A stretch of DNA of 64,000 bases from Riptortus pedestris. Taxonomy: Eukaryota; Arthropoda; Insecta; Hemiptera; Alydidae. The position numbers and the translations under genes are program-made. This document shows positions 35,527-47,699 of the stretch, piece after piece. The DNA lies in the NCBI GenBank assembly GCA_019009955.1, contig CM032228.1:202540501-202604500 (forward strand). The letters are read 5' to 3'. Positions within the stretch are counted from its first letter, which is position 1, and each line of letters opens with the position of its first letter. The notes below the pieces were generated by a model. The model saw only the letters and a program-made list of their open reading frames with translations. It had not been told where the DNA came from and searched no databases.

Positions 35527-35985
35527 ATGCCGAGTGGATTGTGCCGTAGCAACATATTCCTAGGAAATCAGGCAAGTCAGTATCTTTTAACCAGATTCCC
35601 GAAAAACCCAGAAATTAAGAAACAGTGAGTAGTCCTGTGCAGACGAGAAGATTTGAACTTTAAATCCTGATACTTCATTCACGGGTTTGTTCAGAACATT
35701 TCAGCGACAGTGATTATGAAAGGAATTTACAAGCAGAATTGCTAGGCTATGTTCCTAATAGATTGAAATTAAAAGAAGAAGCTCTGCCCCACCTGAATTT
35801 ACCAGTGTCGTCCTTAAGTAAACAAACTTCTACTTCTGACTCAAAAAGTGAAACATCTAGACAATGTAGGAGTGAAAATATGTAAACGTGCCCTGTGTCA
35901 CATTAATGAGATTTCTCCCAAAAAGAAGAAAAGTGATTTTTCAGCTAATACTGAAGACTACATGCCAATGACAGTTTTTAAAAAG
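35527..35985 (+). pseudogene. THAP-domain exon, broken
   Basis: Starts MPSGLCRSNIFLGN and continues through FPKNPEIKKQ, an in-frame stop where THAP domains have Trp, CRREDLNF, and after a frameshift HSRVCSEHFSDSDYERN then YVPNRLKLKEE. The spacing (RFPK, C-x2-H before F) is the THAP zinc-finger pattern. The frame ends or shifts again near 35886 and resumes as CKRALCHINEISPKKKK to a clean donor (AAG|GTAAG) at 35985. It is the first exon(s) of a P-like transposase or a captured THAP gene, now dead. Confidence 0.75.
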
Positions 35986-37420
35986 GTAAGATTTAAAATG
36001 TAAGAAAGAGAATTATTTTCTTGTAATGTATCCTATAGAGCTCTATAGGAATTTATTTCCCATAGTCCATTAGTAATGATATTACATGTGTCTTTCACAG
36101 CTATTTATTCTATAGGACAGTGCGGTTTAAATTCATACACTCCACATATATCAGCAACAACTGTTTTCGACAAGACAGACTACATGCCAATGACAGCTTT
36201 TGAAAAGATAAGATTTAAAATATAAGAAAAAGAAATATCTTCCTGCAGTGTATCCTATAGAGCACTATAGGAATTAATTTCCCATGGTCCATTAGTAATG
36301 ATGTTACGTTTCTTTCACAGTTATTTATTATATGGGGCAGTGTGGTTTAAATTCATACACTCCACATATATCAGCAACAACTGTTTTCGACAAGACAGAC
36401 TACATGCCAATGACAGCTTTTGAAAAGATAAGATTTAAAATATAAGAAAAAGAAATATCTTCCTGCAGTGTATCCTATAGAGCACTAATAGGAATTAATT
36501 TCCCATGCTCCATTAGTAATGATGTTACATGTTTCTTTTCACAGTTATTTATTCTATATGGGGCAGTGTGGCTTTAAATTCATACACTCCACATATATCA
36601 GCAACAACTGTTTTTCGACAAGACAGACTACATGCCAATGACAGCTTTTAAAAAGATAAGATTTAAAATGTAAGAAAAAGAATTATCTTCCTGCAGTTGT
36701 ATCCTATAGAGAACTAAGGAATTAATTTCCCATGGTCCATTAGTAATGTTATTAATGTTTCTTTCACAGTTATTTATTCTATGGGACAGTGCGGTTTAAA
36801 TGCATAGGCTCCACATATATCAGCAACAACTGTGCCAGACACATGCCAATGACAGCTTTTGAAAAGATAATGATTTAAAATATAAGAAAAAGAATTATCC
36901 CTGCAGTGACTCCTATAGAGCACTATAGGAATTCTTTTTAGGACATTAGAAGGATTACATGTTTCCACATGTTATTTATTCTATACAGTGAGGTTTAAAT
37001 CATACACTCCACATATATCAGCAACAACTGATTTTGGACAAGACAGACTACATTGATGCTTTTAAAAAGGTAATTAAAATATAAGAAAAAGAATTATCTT
37101 CTTAGTGTTTATTAGAGCACTTGGTTTGTTCAATGTCATCATTACTTTACATTTCTTCTTTCACAGTATTTATTCTATGGGACAGTGCGCTTTAAATTCA
37201 TACACTCCAAATTTAGCAACATGTTTGGACAAAGCTTACTTGCCAATGACAGCTTTTAAAAAGGTGAGATTTAAAATTAAGGAAAGAATTATTCTTGTAG
37301 TTCTATCCTATAGGAGAACTATTGGAGTTATTTCCCATGGTCCATTAAATGTTATTACATGTTTCTTTCACAGTTATTTATTCTGTGGGATTTTAATGCA
37401 TAGGCTTCCAACATCAGTGC
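35960..37420 (+). repeat. Tandem array of exon-intron units, about 220 bp, about seven copies
   Basis: Each unit contains a pyrimidine tract with TTTCTTTCACAG (acceptors ending about 36100, 36320, 36544, 36769, 37166 and 37372; one copy near 36970 is damaged). It then has an exon-like block including GTTTAAATTCATACACTCC and ATGCCAATGACAGCTTTT, and a donor position (35986, 36206, 36427, 36655, 36867, 37069, 37263). The period is about 221 bp. One frame is open through the block (GLNSYTPHISATT, DYMPMTAFEK). Donors are GT in the first and the last two copies but AT in the middle copies. Later copies are progressively shorter. Confidence 0.85.
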
Positions 37421-38640
37421 CATTTATTCACAAGATTTATGGAACCGAATCCCTGCTACTCGAAATATATGCATCTTTTTAACAAGAAGGATTACAAATA
37501 TATACTTTAAAAATCTTGTACCTAAAGTTGATGTTTAAAATAATTTACCATTTATAACTGGTATCTAGTTTATTGCTTGGTTTGTTCAATTCATTGACTT
37601 TAATTTCTTTGTATAATATTAGGCATAACTGTTTTCATGTTTTATCTTATTATAGCAAAATTTTTCTTTGTATTGTGTTGATTATGTATAATACGATTTT
37701 ATATATCTCAATTTTAAGGAACTATTGTGTGAATCTAATTTGTACATGGGGCTAAAGTAATTTGAACCAATTATTGACCTACATTTTATAAATTTTGTAT
37801 TCACCAAATTAATCAGAAAACAGCGTAATTCGTCGTTTTTAAGCTGGTTGGGGGCGTGGCTAGGAATCGAGTGACGTAGCAGGCTCGCTGCATTTTGATT
37901 GGCTATTCGTCAAATGGCACTACCTTATCTTATACGTACCTTGCATAAAAAAAAAGAAAAGCTTTATCATTCGTTCTCCTGAAGAATCAGTGAAATATAC
38001 CAATCTCTTACATAAAGTAGGAAATAACTTAAAATGCACATATCAAAACAATTTTTGATTTCTGAATAATATATCGACTATTTGCATTAGATACCAGAAT
38101 CCTAATCAGGTTTTACAAATAATAAGAAATTTAAAGACATTGAAACTTTTAAATGTTATCTATTAATGTACTCCTTGTGCTACCACCGTTAATTGTGACT
38201 GGTTAACTGCAGGTTACCAACCTTTAGAATTAGATTTAGATTTAGGTTAGAGCGGAAATAATGATTTTAGTTAATGAGTTCGTCACTATAGCAATTTAAA
38301 TAAAAATAATGTTTATTGTAAATCAGGCTATGAGGGATCACACTAGACCTTTGGTCTCCAAAATACTTTTATTCACATCATGTTGCATAGACTGTGAAAA
38401 TGTGCTTACTAGAGGCACAAACAACGAGGCTGATTTTAAATGTAAATAAAGTACTTGAAAATGGCATATGGGCCAAAACATAATCTATGCAACATAATGA
38501 TGTTATGAAATTATTTTAGAGATTCCTCATTTTTTAATTCAGAAGTCAAAGATAGTTCAACATTACAATATTTATTTAATATATATAACAATATCTGTTT
38601 ATCAAAAACTTTCATCATTCCGGATTCTGGCAGGCTGATG

Positions 38641-38721
38641 GAAGGATAAGAAAGGCCAAACCAACTCCACTCTTAACCTCTTATGTTAAGGGTGGAGGTG
38701 GTTTGACCTTTCTTATCCTTC
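38641..38721. repeat. Compact hairpin repeat, 37-38-bp arms
   Basis: GAAGGATAAGAAAGGCCAAA on the left pairs with TTTGACCTTTCTTATCCTTC on the right around a 6-base loop at about 38679-38684. Nearly complete pairing; MITE or cruciform-forming element. Confidence 0.85.
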
Positions 38722-38839
38722 TTCTGTTGAAAAACTTTGATTTTTCGTTTCTTTTAAAATTTGTGAAATCAAATATAGGATAGAAAAAAGGAACTTATAA
38801 GTCAATTATTATCAAAACTCAATTTATGCTCTACATTTC

Positions 38840-39292
38840 CCCCTTAAAATGTAATGAGAAATCCTTCAGTCAATTTACAAGTTAATAATCTTTACAACGG
38901 AAAGTGGCTGAATTGTAAACAAACAGGGCAGGCAACTTCGTAGCTCTGAATAGATAAGAAAAACAATTAATGAAATGTATCTGAATATAACATTAATTTG
39001 ATTGAAAACTATTTACTAAGGCTAGTGCTGTAATTTATAATGAACCAGAATCATTTTTATCTCAATCACTCAAAGTTTAGTAATCCAAGAACAAAAGAAT
39101 GGGGGGGGGATCTACAGAACGTATTTGGATATATTGACAAAGTAAAAGTTCAATGAAAACAATATTTGGTATTCAACCTTGGAATATATATATGTATGTA
39201 TGTATATATATGTTATAAAACAATATTTATAGTAAATTGAATTTGCAATATGACTGTTTCTATACAATTTTTCTATTCAACGTATAGTAAAG
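38840..39292 (-). mobile_element. Family A dispersed repeat, degenerate
   Basis: Matches 790-1180 of the palindromic copy (GTAATGAGAAATC, GGGGGGGG then CAGAACGTATTTG, and the ATATTTATAGTAAATT region) but lacks the terminal hairpin. Confidence 0.55.
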
Positions 39293-39698
39293 AAAGAAAA
39301 TGTTTGAATCTTTTAAAACTCATTTAGAGGAGCTGCTAGCTGATGACTAAATAAAGAAGTTCATGTTTTTTTTTTAAAGCAAATTCATCTGTTTCAAGAA
39401 GCATCGATCCAAGTACCGCTAATCCCTTTTTACTAGTTACGGTATAAATAAATATTGTTATAACTGAAACATTATCATGCGCATTCTTTATAACTGTTCC
39501 TGTAAGATTCAATATTTTGTCTACTGACATCATGAACGTTGAAAGATATGACGTCATGGCATCGAATTATTTCATAGAGGTATAGTTTGTACAAACAATG
39601 AGTTTTAACTCTTTGTCAGAAGATTATTTTATCAGCTGGTCGGTTTTCTTGCCCTTACGTTGTCTCAGGATTTTTTTTCATCTCTCTTCAATCTAAAA

Positions 39699-40523
39699 AT
39701 GCTCTCCCGAGTGGCTTTCAGGAAAGGTATATTAAAACACTTCTACACGAGACTTAATGATTTAGAATGTTTTTATATTGTTTTTCTATTCTGGAGTTTT
39801 AAGCATTTTATTGGCCGGGGCTCGCTCTAATTTTATTTTATCTTGGAAGATTTTGTTTATTCCTGGAAAAGTGGCTAATTAAAAGTAATTTTTCAGCTTT
39901 CCAACTTAAATCTGCTGTTCCATCAGTTATTGGTAGTTCAAAGCTATATTCAAGCTCTGCCCCTAAAGAAGGACCAGAGAGGGACCTTGTGAATTTTCCT
40001 CGCCCAGTAAGGCCCGAATTTCCAAGTAAAGTTCGCTACGGAACTGTACCAGAAGAATGGTTTGAATTCTTTTATAAGAAAACTGGTGTAACAGGCAAGT
40101 CTTTATTTTTTAAGATATGCCCTCAAGCATTATTTTTTCTGCTTCATTTTTATCTAGTTCTATTTAGAAACCTTTTTGTGTGTGTGAATAATTAGTTCTT
40201 AATTATTGTAAATAAATATTATTCATGAATTATTTTCATCTATTAAATCAGTAGTAATTTGTAAATTAAAGCAAAGTGTTTGTATGAATGAAGTATTATT
40301 TTTTTAATACTTTTTTCTAGGTCCTTATGTGCTAGCTGGTGGCCTAACAACGTATTTTCTAAGTAAAGAAATTTGGGTTATTGAGCACGATTTCTACTTT
40401 TTAGTATCCTTTATTGGTATCGTGTACTTCATAAATAAACAGTTTGGAAAACAAATTTCTGGTTTCCTTGACAAAGAAGTTGATGTGAGTATTATTTTTC
40501 TTATATATTTTATAATAATAATA

Positions 40524-40576
<53 letters not shown>

Positions 40577-43440
40577 TTCTAAAAGTTGAGCACCACCAAT
40601 TAACTAAGTACTCTTTTTATATTAAAGTGAATATTAAATATTTGAAACCAGTTTTCCAAGTGTTTAGATTAGTGTTCTGGCCAACTGAGTTACCAATTTC
40701 AGTAAAGTCTTATTTAAAATTGTCTCTGTGTATCAACTTCAATTCAGTGCAAAGCACACCAGTTTAAACAGGAAACTAATGCTTGTTATGTTCTGAATAT
40801 ATGAAAACGGGTAAGGAAAAATAAAATTTAACCCATTCAAATTGTTCATAGACCTCCCAGATTCATGAGTTCCATGCTGTAATAGTATCAAAAGTTCTTT
40901 TTGACGAAGTCCATTTCAAAGCTTTATTTTATTAACCTTGTAAGTAAGTTGACTATGTATTCAATGATAAGGGGTGGTTGTGGTTAGATCATGAAGGAAA
41001 GATTTTGGTTAAGGTATTTATTTTACCACAATTCTAGCCTAGTTCCCCAAATAATGAAGAAGTGAGGTGCTTTCACAAAGAGTAAGACGGGCATGGAAGG
41101 AAATAGGGGTCTTAAAATATAGCCTAATCAACCATTTTCCAAAATATTTTTACATCATGATCTAAACCCATCCATTCCGCTTCTCTGAGTTTATTAAATG
41201 ATACAGAACTGTGGTGAGGATAATTGATGATAATCACTTCATGGTTCTTTAATGACTGAATTAGCTTAGCCATGAAAGCCTGATTCAGTCATTACTTTCT
41301 TGGAGGAAGTAAAGGAAGTCTAGTAAACGACTCACCTTAGGATATTGGCATTTCATATTTATGACTTATTTACAATATACAAATTTTATTACTAGGACTT
41401 GTACAGTCGTCTATCTGTGCAAAAGATGAGCATTTTGTTTCAAATTGATTACAGGTGAGGTTGATAAAAAAGAAAGTAAATTTTTCTAAAGGTAAAAAAA
41501 AATTATATAGGACCTTTTTTCTTTATTTTAAAAATATCCACAAATTATGTTCTATGGTATTTTTCAATCTGATACAATGGAACACAGATATATCACATTA
41601 AAATGAAATACTACCAAATATTTTATTTATTTAATTTATATAAGTACAAAGAACTCATGTGGTGCACACATCAAATTTTTGTTTGCAGTTTGTATAATGC
41701 TGTATGTTTTAGGATATTGTTTTTGCTTGGTGACTGGAGAATCAATCATCACAACCCTCTTTACAATCTCTTTACAACCCTTTTTTTCCTCTCACTCTTT
41801 CACTGAATTAAATATTGAATTAGAATTAATATGTATGTATTAATGAAACATGATTTGTTTCTTAGAGAACTGAAGAAGAATGGAACTCAGGGCGAGCAGA
41901 ACAGCTGAAATCATTAGCTGATGGGATTAAAAATGAAGAAGTTGCTCAATGGCGAGCTGATGGGCAAGAACTACTTCTTGCTGCTAAAAAAGAAAATGTT
42001 TTAATGCAATTAGAAGCTTCTTACCGTGAACGTGCTATGCAAGTGTACTCAGAGGTACTTGCTTTATTAAATTAAAAACTAAATAATTGTAGTTTCTCCT
42101 TTTTGCACAAATTCTCTTCATTACAATTTTCCATGAGAATATTTTATTTAAATTTGTTTTATAATAAAACAAGTATTCAATGCAAATGGAGAATACGGTG
42201 ATACGAACTACAAAATGAGCTTAGTACATTATTTGATTTTCATTGACTGGTGTCACTTCCTTTGGTTCATACAATTTTTTGGTTAGATTTTGTATTATTG
42301 AAGGTCACATGATGTTCCGAGCATCATATACTTAATTTATCTAATTGTATTTTCAAATTAACCTAAACCTGTCCATTTATATTTTATTTTGGATTGCATG
42401 AAAATTCTGTCATCCAAATTTAGTCTTAATGGGCTTAAGCATACCCTTATACAAGAAAATATTTTAATATTTGAATGTAAATAGTAGAATACTAAAAATT
42501 ATTTTTGTATTTATTTAAGAAGTTGATTATGTTTAGTGGGGCAATGAAAGGCAGATAGCCCAAATATTTCATATGCTTGGGAATTTAATCATCCAATTGG
42601 CATGAGGTTTAATTGCCCTATAAACCATTTCTAAAATGTTACCATTTTATTTTGTATTATAAAGATTACATTGCTTTATTGTCTTCTATATTTCCACTGT
42701 TGTTATATTGAAATATTGGTGAAAATATTATAGGCTCACTCTAATTCTGGTTTTGTAGATAATGAAGTTTTAACAAAGTTGAAGCTGTTTAATGGAAACT
42801 GAACCTCTCTTATATAGATTTGTTGATAAGGAAAAATGCTAGTAATACTTTTATCTTTTTCAACATATTCATATAAACTATTTATTTTCATATATATTGT
42901 CAGATATAAGGCCCTTGATTATTGATCATGTCTTTCATTTCTTCACTCACTCTTAAATTTTTGTACCAAATTAAACATTTAGGTTAGGTCTAGGAATGTG
43001 TAGGGGATAAAAACTTGATATGTTGTTTAATAGGCAATGGGATGTCTTGCTAGTTCATGATTGTACGAGGTCATTTGTAGGCATTATATTGATATCAAAT
43101 TTCGATTGAATTATGGAAATATTGAAAGTGGCGAGGGATGTTAGAACATTTATTGAATATGAAGATTTGCTTATATATAGCATAATAACCATAAAAGAAA
43201 CTTAAATTTTGTAGTTTCTAACATCATCTAATGACTTAATATAAAATATCTTTTCCATTTTAGGTTAAGAAGAGGTTAGACTTCCAAGTTGAGAAGCAAA
43301 GAATTGACCAAATGATTGCTCAAAAACATATGGTACAATGGGTTGTATCGAATGTTCTTAAATCTCTCTCTGCAACACAAGAAAAAGAAAACATTAAAAA
43401 GTGTTTGTCCGACCTTCAGGCGCTTGCAGCAAAAGCTTGA
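39699..43440 (+). CDS. ATP5PB: Mitochondrial ATP synthase subunit b
   Basis: Peripheral-stalk subunit b of the F1Fo ATP synthase, inner mitochondrial membrane. Five exons join in phase to 251 aa: 39699-39726, 39897-40094, 40321-40484, 41866-42054, 43264-43440 (TGA). The N-terminus [17 protein letters not shown] followed by a Ser-rich stretch is an import presequence. Then come [20 protein letters not shown] and [20 protein letters not shown], a membrane hairpin ([20 protein letters not shown]) and a long charged helix ([58 protein letters not shown]), as in insect ATPsynB. Length is normal for the family. The intron after exon 2 uses a GC donor. The start is the only ATG giving a presequence. 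A single AATAAA signal lies 167 bp past the stop. Confidence 0.97.
40095..40100 (+). other. Non-canonical GC splice donor (GCAAGT)
   Basis: The exon ends ACAG and the intron begins GCAAGT. The protein continues without a gap (V-T-G-P-Y) only if this site is used with the acceptor at 40319-40320. No GT lies at the required position. GC-AG introns are a known minor class and favour this AG|GCAAGT context. Confidence 0.9.
40528..40563. repeat. (AT)n microsatellite
   Basis: A run of about 18 TA repeats in an ATP5PB intron. Confidence 0.95.
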
Positions 43441-43882
43441 TGTGCTATAAATAATTAAAACTAAAGTAGTTTTGCAGCCACTCTTATCAAAAACTCTTAA
43501 GAAATACTTGTCTCTTAATTGAGATTTTTAAAATGCATATTTATTGTAAATTTATAATTTCTCTGTACATTACCTGAGGCAACTTTCCATTTACTGTTTA
43601 TATTAAAATAAATATATCTATAAAGGAACCTGCCAATTATTATTGATTTGAGTTTATATTCATCACTGTTGTCCAGTACCTAATACATTTCATGTTTGAA
43701 ATTATTTGTTTAATTGTAGGAACTGCTTCATAGAAGTTGTAACTACTACTTTTTTAGTGAGATAAGTGTTGGAAAGGTATATTAAACAAATAGACCTAAT
43801 AATTAAACTTATTTAGTGTCCTGATTAAAACCTTGATCTTCTTCTACTGACATTTTACAGGGCGTATCAGGATGTATTGGCC
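43441..43882 (+). other. ATP5PB 3' untranslated region and short spacer
   Basis: AATAAA at 43607-43612 is the likely polyadenylation signal, giving a 3' UTR of about 190 bp. The rest runs to the piggyBac insertion and holds nothing recognised. Confidence 0.6.
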
Positions 43883-43886
43883 TTAA

Positions 43887-44460
43887 CACTTTCGCTGCGG
43901 ATGCCCGAACCGAAAATCACTTCCAAAAAAACTAATTTTTTTTTTTTTGTTTTCTGTTTTAAAGTTGTTCAAACTAAGTAAATACCTATTTGTGGTAATT
44001 TTTATGCATTTTTAACAACGATAATCGTATTTTTTTTAACCTCGCAACGTATGCGAGGTCCGCACTCGGCAGTGAATTAGGTAGGCAAACCCTCAAGACA
44101 GAACATTTTGTGTGTAAATACGGTTATTAGGTTACAAATGCATATAAAGTATACATCATAATTGAATAGATCTATATGAAAGTCATATTGATCCAAAATG
44201 AACTTATATAGCTGAAAATACACCACCTGAACAGAATCTTTTGTTTAGTAATGGGAAATTTCTTTATTTCGTAATTGGTTATGAAATCATAAATCAAATA
44301 CACATATAAAAAATTATGAATAGCAATAAAATGCCTTGAAATTCATTGTTTCTGCTCTGTTCAGGTGGCGTTTTTTTCTGAAATTAGAAACAAACTATAT
44401 GGAACAGAAGTAATCATAAATAAATAAAGCAGTGATTTTAAGGATATTATAAATTAATTT

Positions 44461-44510
<50 letters not shown>

Positions 44511-46432
44511 AAAACAATACTGCTCTAAAACTTTATATAAAACTAAAATATATTAAATTTTTATTCTAAACCTAACACTAAAATTTATCATGTATGTACA
44601 AAAGCTTATTCTAGTTTTATATACAAAAAATTACAATTTTATAGAAAAAATAATAAATAAAATAAATGTTTATAACGGGTAGTTATGAAATTCCCTGAAG
44701 CAAGGAGTGAGGCAAAGTGAAGCATTGCACTGTGGGCAGTAATAATGCACATCTTTCCTCACCCCTTTGCTTGTGCACAGCTTGCACTGCCTCCGCTTCT
44801 TCCCAGGGATCAGGTCCGGCAAATGGACGCCTCGTACACTTGGAACGGACGACGGAGGTACGTAAGGCCAGTCCTCAGGAGTACCCCCACACAACTCCAC
44901 AATAACTTTGTCCCTAAAATCCAGTAGGGTCATATTACTTCCTGTATGTCTTTTATACAAGACGTAACTATTATTCATCATCAGCTGAATGATGTGAATC
45001 CCTAGCTTGGCGTACCACCTCAGAGATTTCCTCTCAAAAGGATAGTACGACATGAATTGATCGGACCTGTCAATATCGCCCATATATTTATTATAATTAA
45101 TAATTGCCTCGGGCTTTTCGACGGTCTTCCCCCTGCTCGTGACCGCCTTCATCTGGGCATCAAACTCAGATGAAATAATAATGACATCTCGTTTGTGGCG
45201 CCATTTGAAAACGGACACACCCTTCTCAGTAAACTTCTCTTTTATCTCTCCTTTTTTGAGCTTAGCCCCCACTATATCAGCTGGGTTGCCCTTCCGAGAC
45301 TTTCTCAGAGTACCAGTAAGATAGGTACCCTGATCCAGAAGCTCGTGGGCCATGGGGACAGACGTATAAAAGTTGTCAGTGTAAATGGCAGGGCCGTGGC
45401 CGAGATAGTCATCAACCAAATGTCTGACAACTTTATACAAGTGTCCTTTCCCTCCAACTTGTGGATCCCTTCGCCCAGAGTAGACTAACGTCTTCAGCAC
45501 AAGTCCATCAGGTTGAGTCAACATATAAATCTTTATTCCATATTTGTGGCGCTTATTAGCGATATACTGGCGAAAGAATAGCCTACCCCTCCAAAGCATC
45601 ATGGACTCGTCCAAACTTAATTCTTTGAAGGGGTAGTATATCTCTTTCATCCTCTCAACAAAAAAATTTAACAGAGGCCAAATTTTATACAGGGATCATG
45701 CTCAACGTTCGGGTCTTGTGGTTCTGTGACGAAGTGCAGGCTTCTCAGTATACGGAGAAACGTGTCTCGTGACATCATTGAAGGGAAAGCAGGGGTACTA
45801 TAGGGGAATATGGACCTCCAATAATGAGCCTCTGATGGAGAGACAAGTTGGCCCATAAAAAATAATAACCCCAAAAATTTTTGAAACACCTCTATAGTCA
45901 AAGTTTTTCAATCTCTCATTCTGGAACGCCTGCCTCTAGATGTTTCTTTTAATTTTTGGGCGTAATTATTAGAATTATTGACAACTGTCAAAAAATTCTT
46001 TGGTTGCAAGTAGTCTAAAAAAGTGAATAGGTTTTGGACCCTCAGGTTCCACCTTCAGACCAGGACTTCCCCTAAATGGGATTTCTAAAGTTTCAGGCTT
46101 CTCCTCAAGCCATTCTTGAGGCTGACCTACTGCCCTATTGTCCGGGAAAGGACTAACAATGGGAAGGGTAGGTGGGCAGGTATGGAGGGAACGACTAGAA
46201 AAGTTTGGTCCTCTCTGTAAAATCCGTCAAAGCTGGAAACTGCAAACGACTTGGCCAGACGGTGGTCAGAACACTACAGAATGCTTGTGAGTGCGGAGGT
46301 TCTCCCCACTCCAACCTTCAGGTCTCTAGAACGAATGGAGGGCGGGGCGACCAGCCTCGCAACGTATGCGAGGCCCGCACCAGGGAGTGACTCAGGGCCT
46401 TGCATATGCTACGAGGCTCCGCAGTGAGAGTG
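43887..46432 (-). mobile_element. piggyBac-type transposon with TTAA flanks
   Basis: Flanked by TTAA at 43883-43886 and 46433-46436. Terminal repeats: CACTTTCGCTGCGGA on the left versus the complement of CACTCTCACTGCGGA on the right. Sub-terminally, both sides carry the hairpin CCTCGCAACGTATGCGAGG (about 44040 and 46351) followed by a CCGCAC block. An AT/CA microsatellite lies at about 44465-44510. It encodes a piggyBac transposase on the minus strand. Length 2546 bp, normal for the superfamily. Confidence 0.93.
44670..45901 (-). pseudogene. piggyBac transposase, frameshifted
   Basis: The main frame (45650-44670, 326 aa) holds the DDE_Tnp_1_7 core with the three catalytic Asp in context: LSLDESMMLWRGR, IYTDNFYTS and KYMGDIDRSDQ. 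It closes with a Cys-rich zinc ribbon (CKLCTSKG, YYCPQCNASLCLTPCF), the piggyBac C-terminal finger. The upstream frame (45901-45668) carries FQKFLGLLFFMGQLV and YWRSIFPYS. A shift near 45690 separates the two, and another near 45905 cuts off the remaining N-terminus (ERLKNF at about 45912-45930). The catalytic core is intact but the copy cannot make full-length protein as read. Confidence 0.93.
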
Positions 46433-46436
46433 TTAA

Positions 46437-47215
46437 ACCAGGAGAAGAATGAATAGCTCAACATTTCTGTTGGTATAGATCAATTCACCAATTCTTAGTT
46501 TCATAGATATGACCAAATTTGTAAATTTGCCACGTCTCACTACTTTTCCTCAAATAGTGCTCTCTATCATGTTTCTGTTTATCCTAATATCAAACTGATT
46601 GTCATCCACACGGAGTTGAAATGATATCAACAATTTTTGGCTTTGGTGTCTATTTTTTTGCTTGTTACCTTTTCTCGCCTAAACCACCCAACCAAATTTT
46701 ATAAAACTTGGTACATGTATCATTACTACCTTGCCAAATTAAAGAGAAGGTTATACTAATCTTCTCAGGCATGAACAAGAGTGGGGGGCCTCAAACGATA
46801 AATTGTGATATTTTGTTATCTAATATTTTTTTTTGGCAAATGTGCACAAAAGTTGTTTATTTTTTTTTCTCCAGAGAACTTTTAGATACACTAAAAACTA
46901 TAACAACAATCAACAGTTTTATTGGGCACAATGACTGAACCGAACTAGCAAATCTCTTTACATAAATTAGCATTGATTCCTTCACAATTGTAAGATATAT
47001 TAAAATTTCTAAGGTTGAACAGGAATGGGGGTTCTTAGGAAGGCATGAAATGAAAAATTGCCATATTATGTTTTGTGTTTGTTTTTTTGACAAAAATTCA
47101 CCTAACAAAAAATGTTTTATTTTCTTATTTAGAGTAACTTTTGTAATATACGTTTTTGCCAAATAATAATACTTAAACAAGATATTCTCAAAAATGTATA
47201 ATTTCATTTGTTAAT
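46437..47215. other. Degenerate satellite / Helitron-related remnant
   Basis: Two diverged forward satellite units are recognisable (about 46778 and 47022), with the blocks GGCAAATGTGCAC and ACAAAAGTTGTTTA and the same order of motifs as at 13.9 and 21.2 kb. No ends found. Confidence 0.55.
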
Positions 47216-47699
47216 AAAAACCTTGCATTTATAATTAAATCAAATTGAATGGCCTCAACATTCGTACTGGTTTTATACTGCATTCATATTTTTCCAAACA
47301 AAGAAAATTGTGAAGGTGATTAGAAATAAAAGCCACCTACTTATAAACCAATTGATAAATACTCATTAAACATGATTCTGGCATATAATCTTTGACTAAT
47401 GACACAATGTTATTAGACTTGTATGATTCAGATTAGTAAAGAGGGAATTTCTTCACTTTCATAATTTAAATTGTCATGGGTACGCAATATTTATCAGTTA
47501 TTTGCCCCAGATAAGTAAATTATTATAATGTTCTGGTGGTTTAATTTTTAGACTAACTGGAGTTACTATAATTTAAAAAATAAAAAATAGTAGCTGAATT
47601 TGCACATTTGGGAGCGGAATTCGTTTATAGACAAACCTGGTTGGCTCTAGGGCAATTCGGATCTCTCACTTTGAGTCATGTACAGTTTTTTCTTCATCT

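Larger units (their letters stand above)
35373..37925 (+). mobile_element. THAP/P-like transposon derivative
   Basis: The outer ends share GTGCCATT in inverted orientation and each contains a TACGTCA motif close by (about 35425 and about 37870), suggesting terminal and sub-terminal repeats. It encodes a broken THAP-domain exon at its left end (35527 on) and then a tandem array of an exon-like unit (35960-37420). The P/THAP9-type catalytic domain is absent, so it is non-autonomous. Exact ends and target duplication were not settled. Confidence 0.55.
37926..39698. other. Intergenic region upstream of ATP5PB
   Basis: Holds a foldback (38641-38721) and a degenerate family A copy (38840-39292). 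Directly before the ATG is a pyrimidine-rich leader (about 39640-39690, TTTTCTTGCCCTTACG) that may include the ATP5PB transcription start; no TATA box is evident. Confidence 0.4.

Noticed and set aside
37105..37755. Frames of 125 and 60 codons
   Set aside because: The first reads through two units of the tandem array including intron-like parts; the second is AT-rich hydrophobic chance.
44717..45488. Plus-strand frames of 60-97 codons
   Set aside because: Antisense shadows of the piggyBac transposase.
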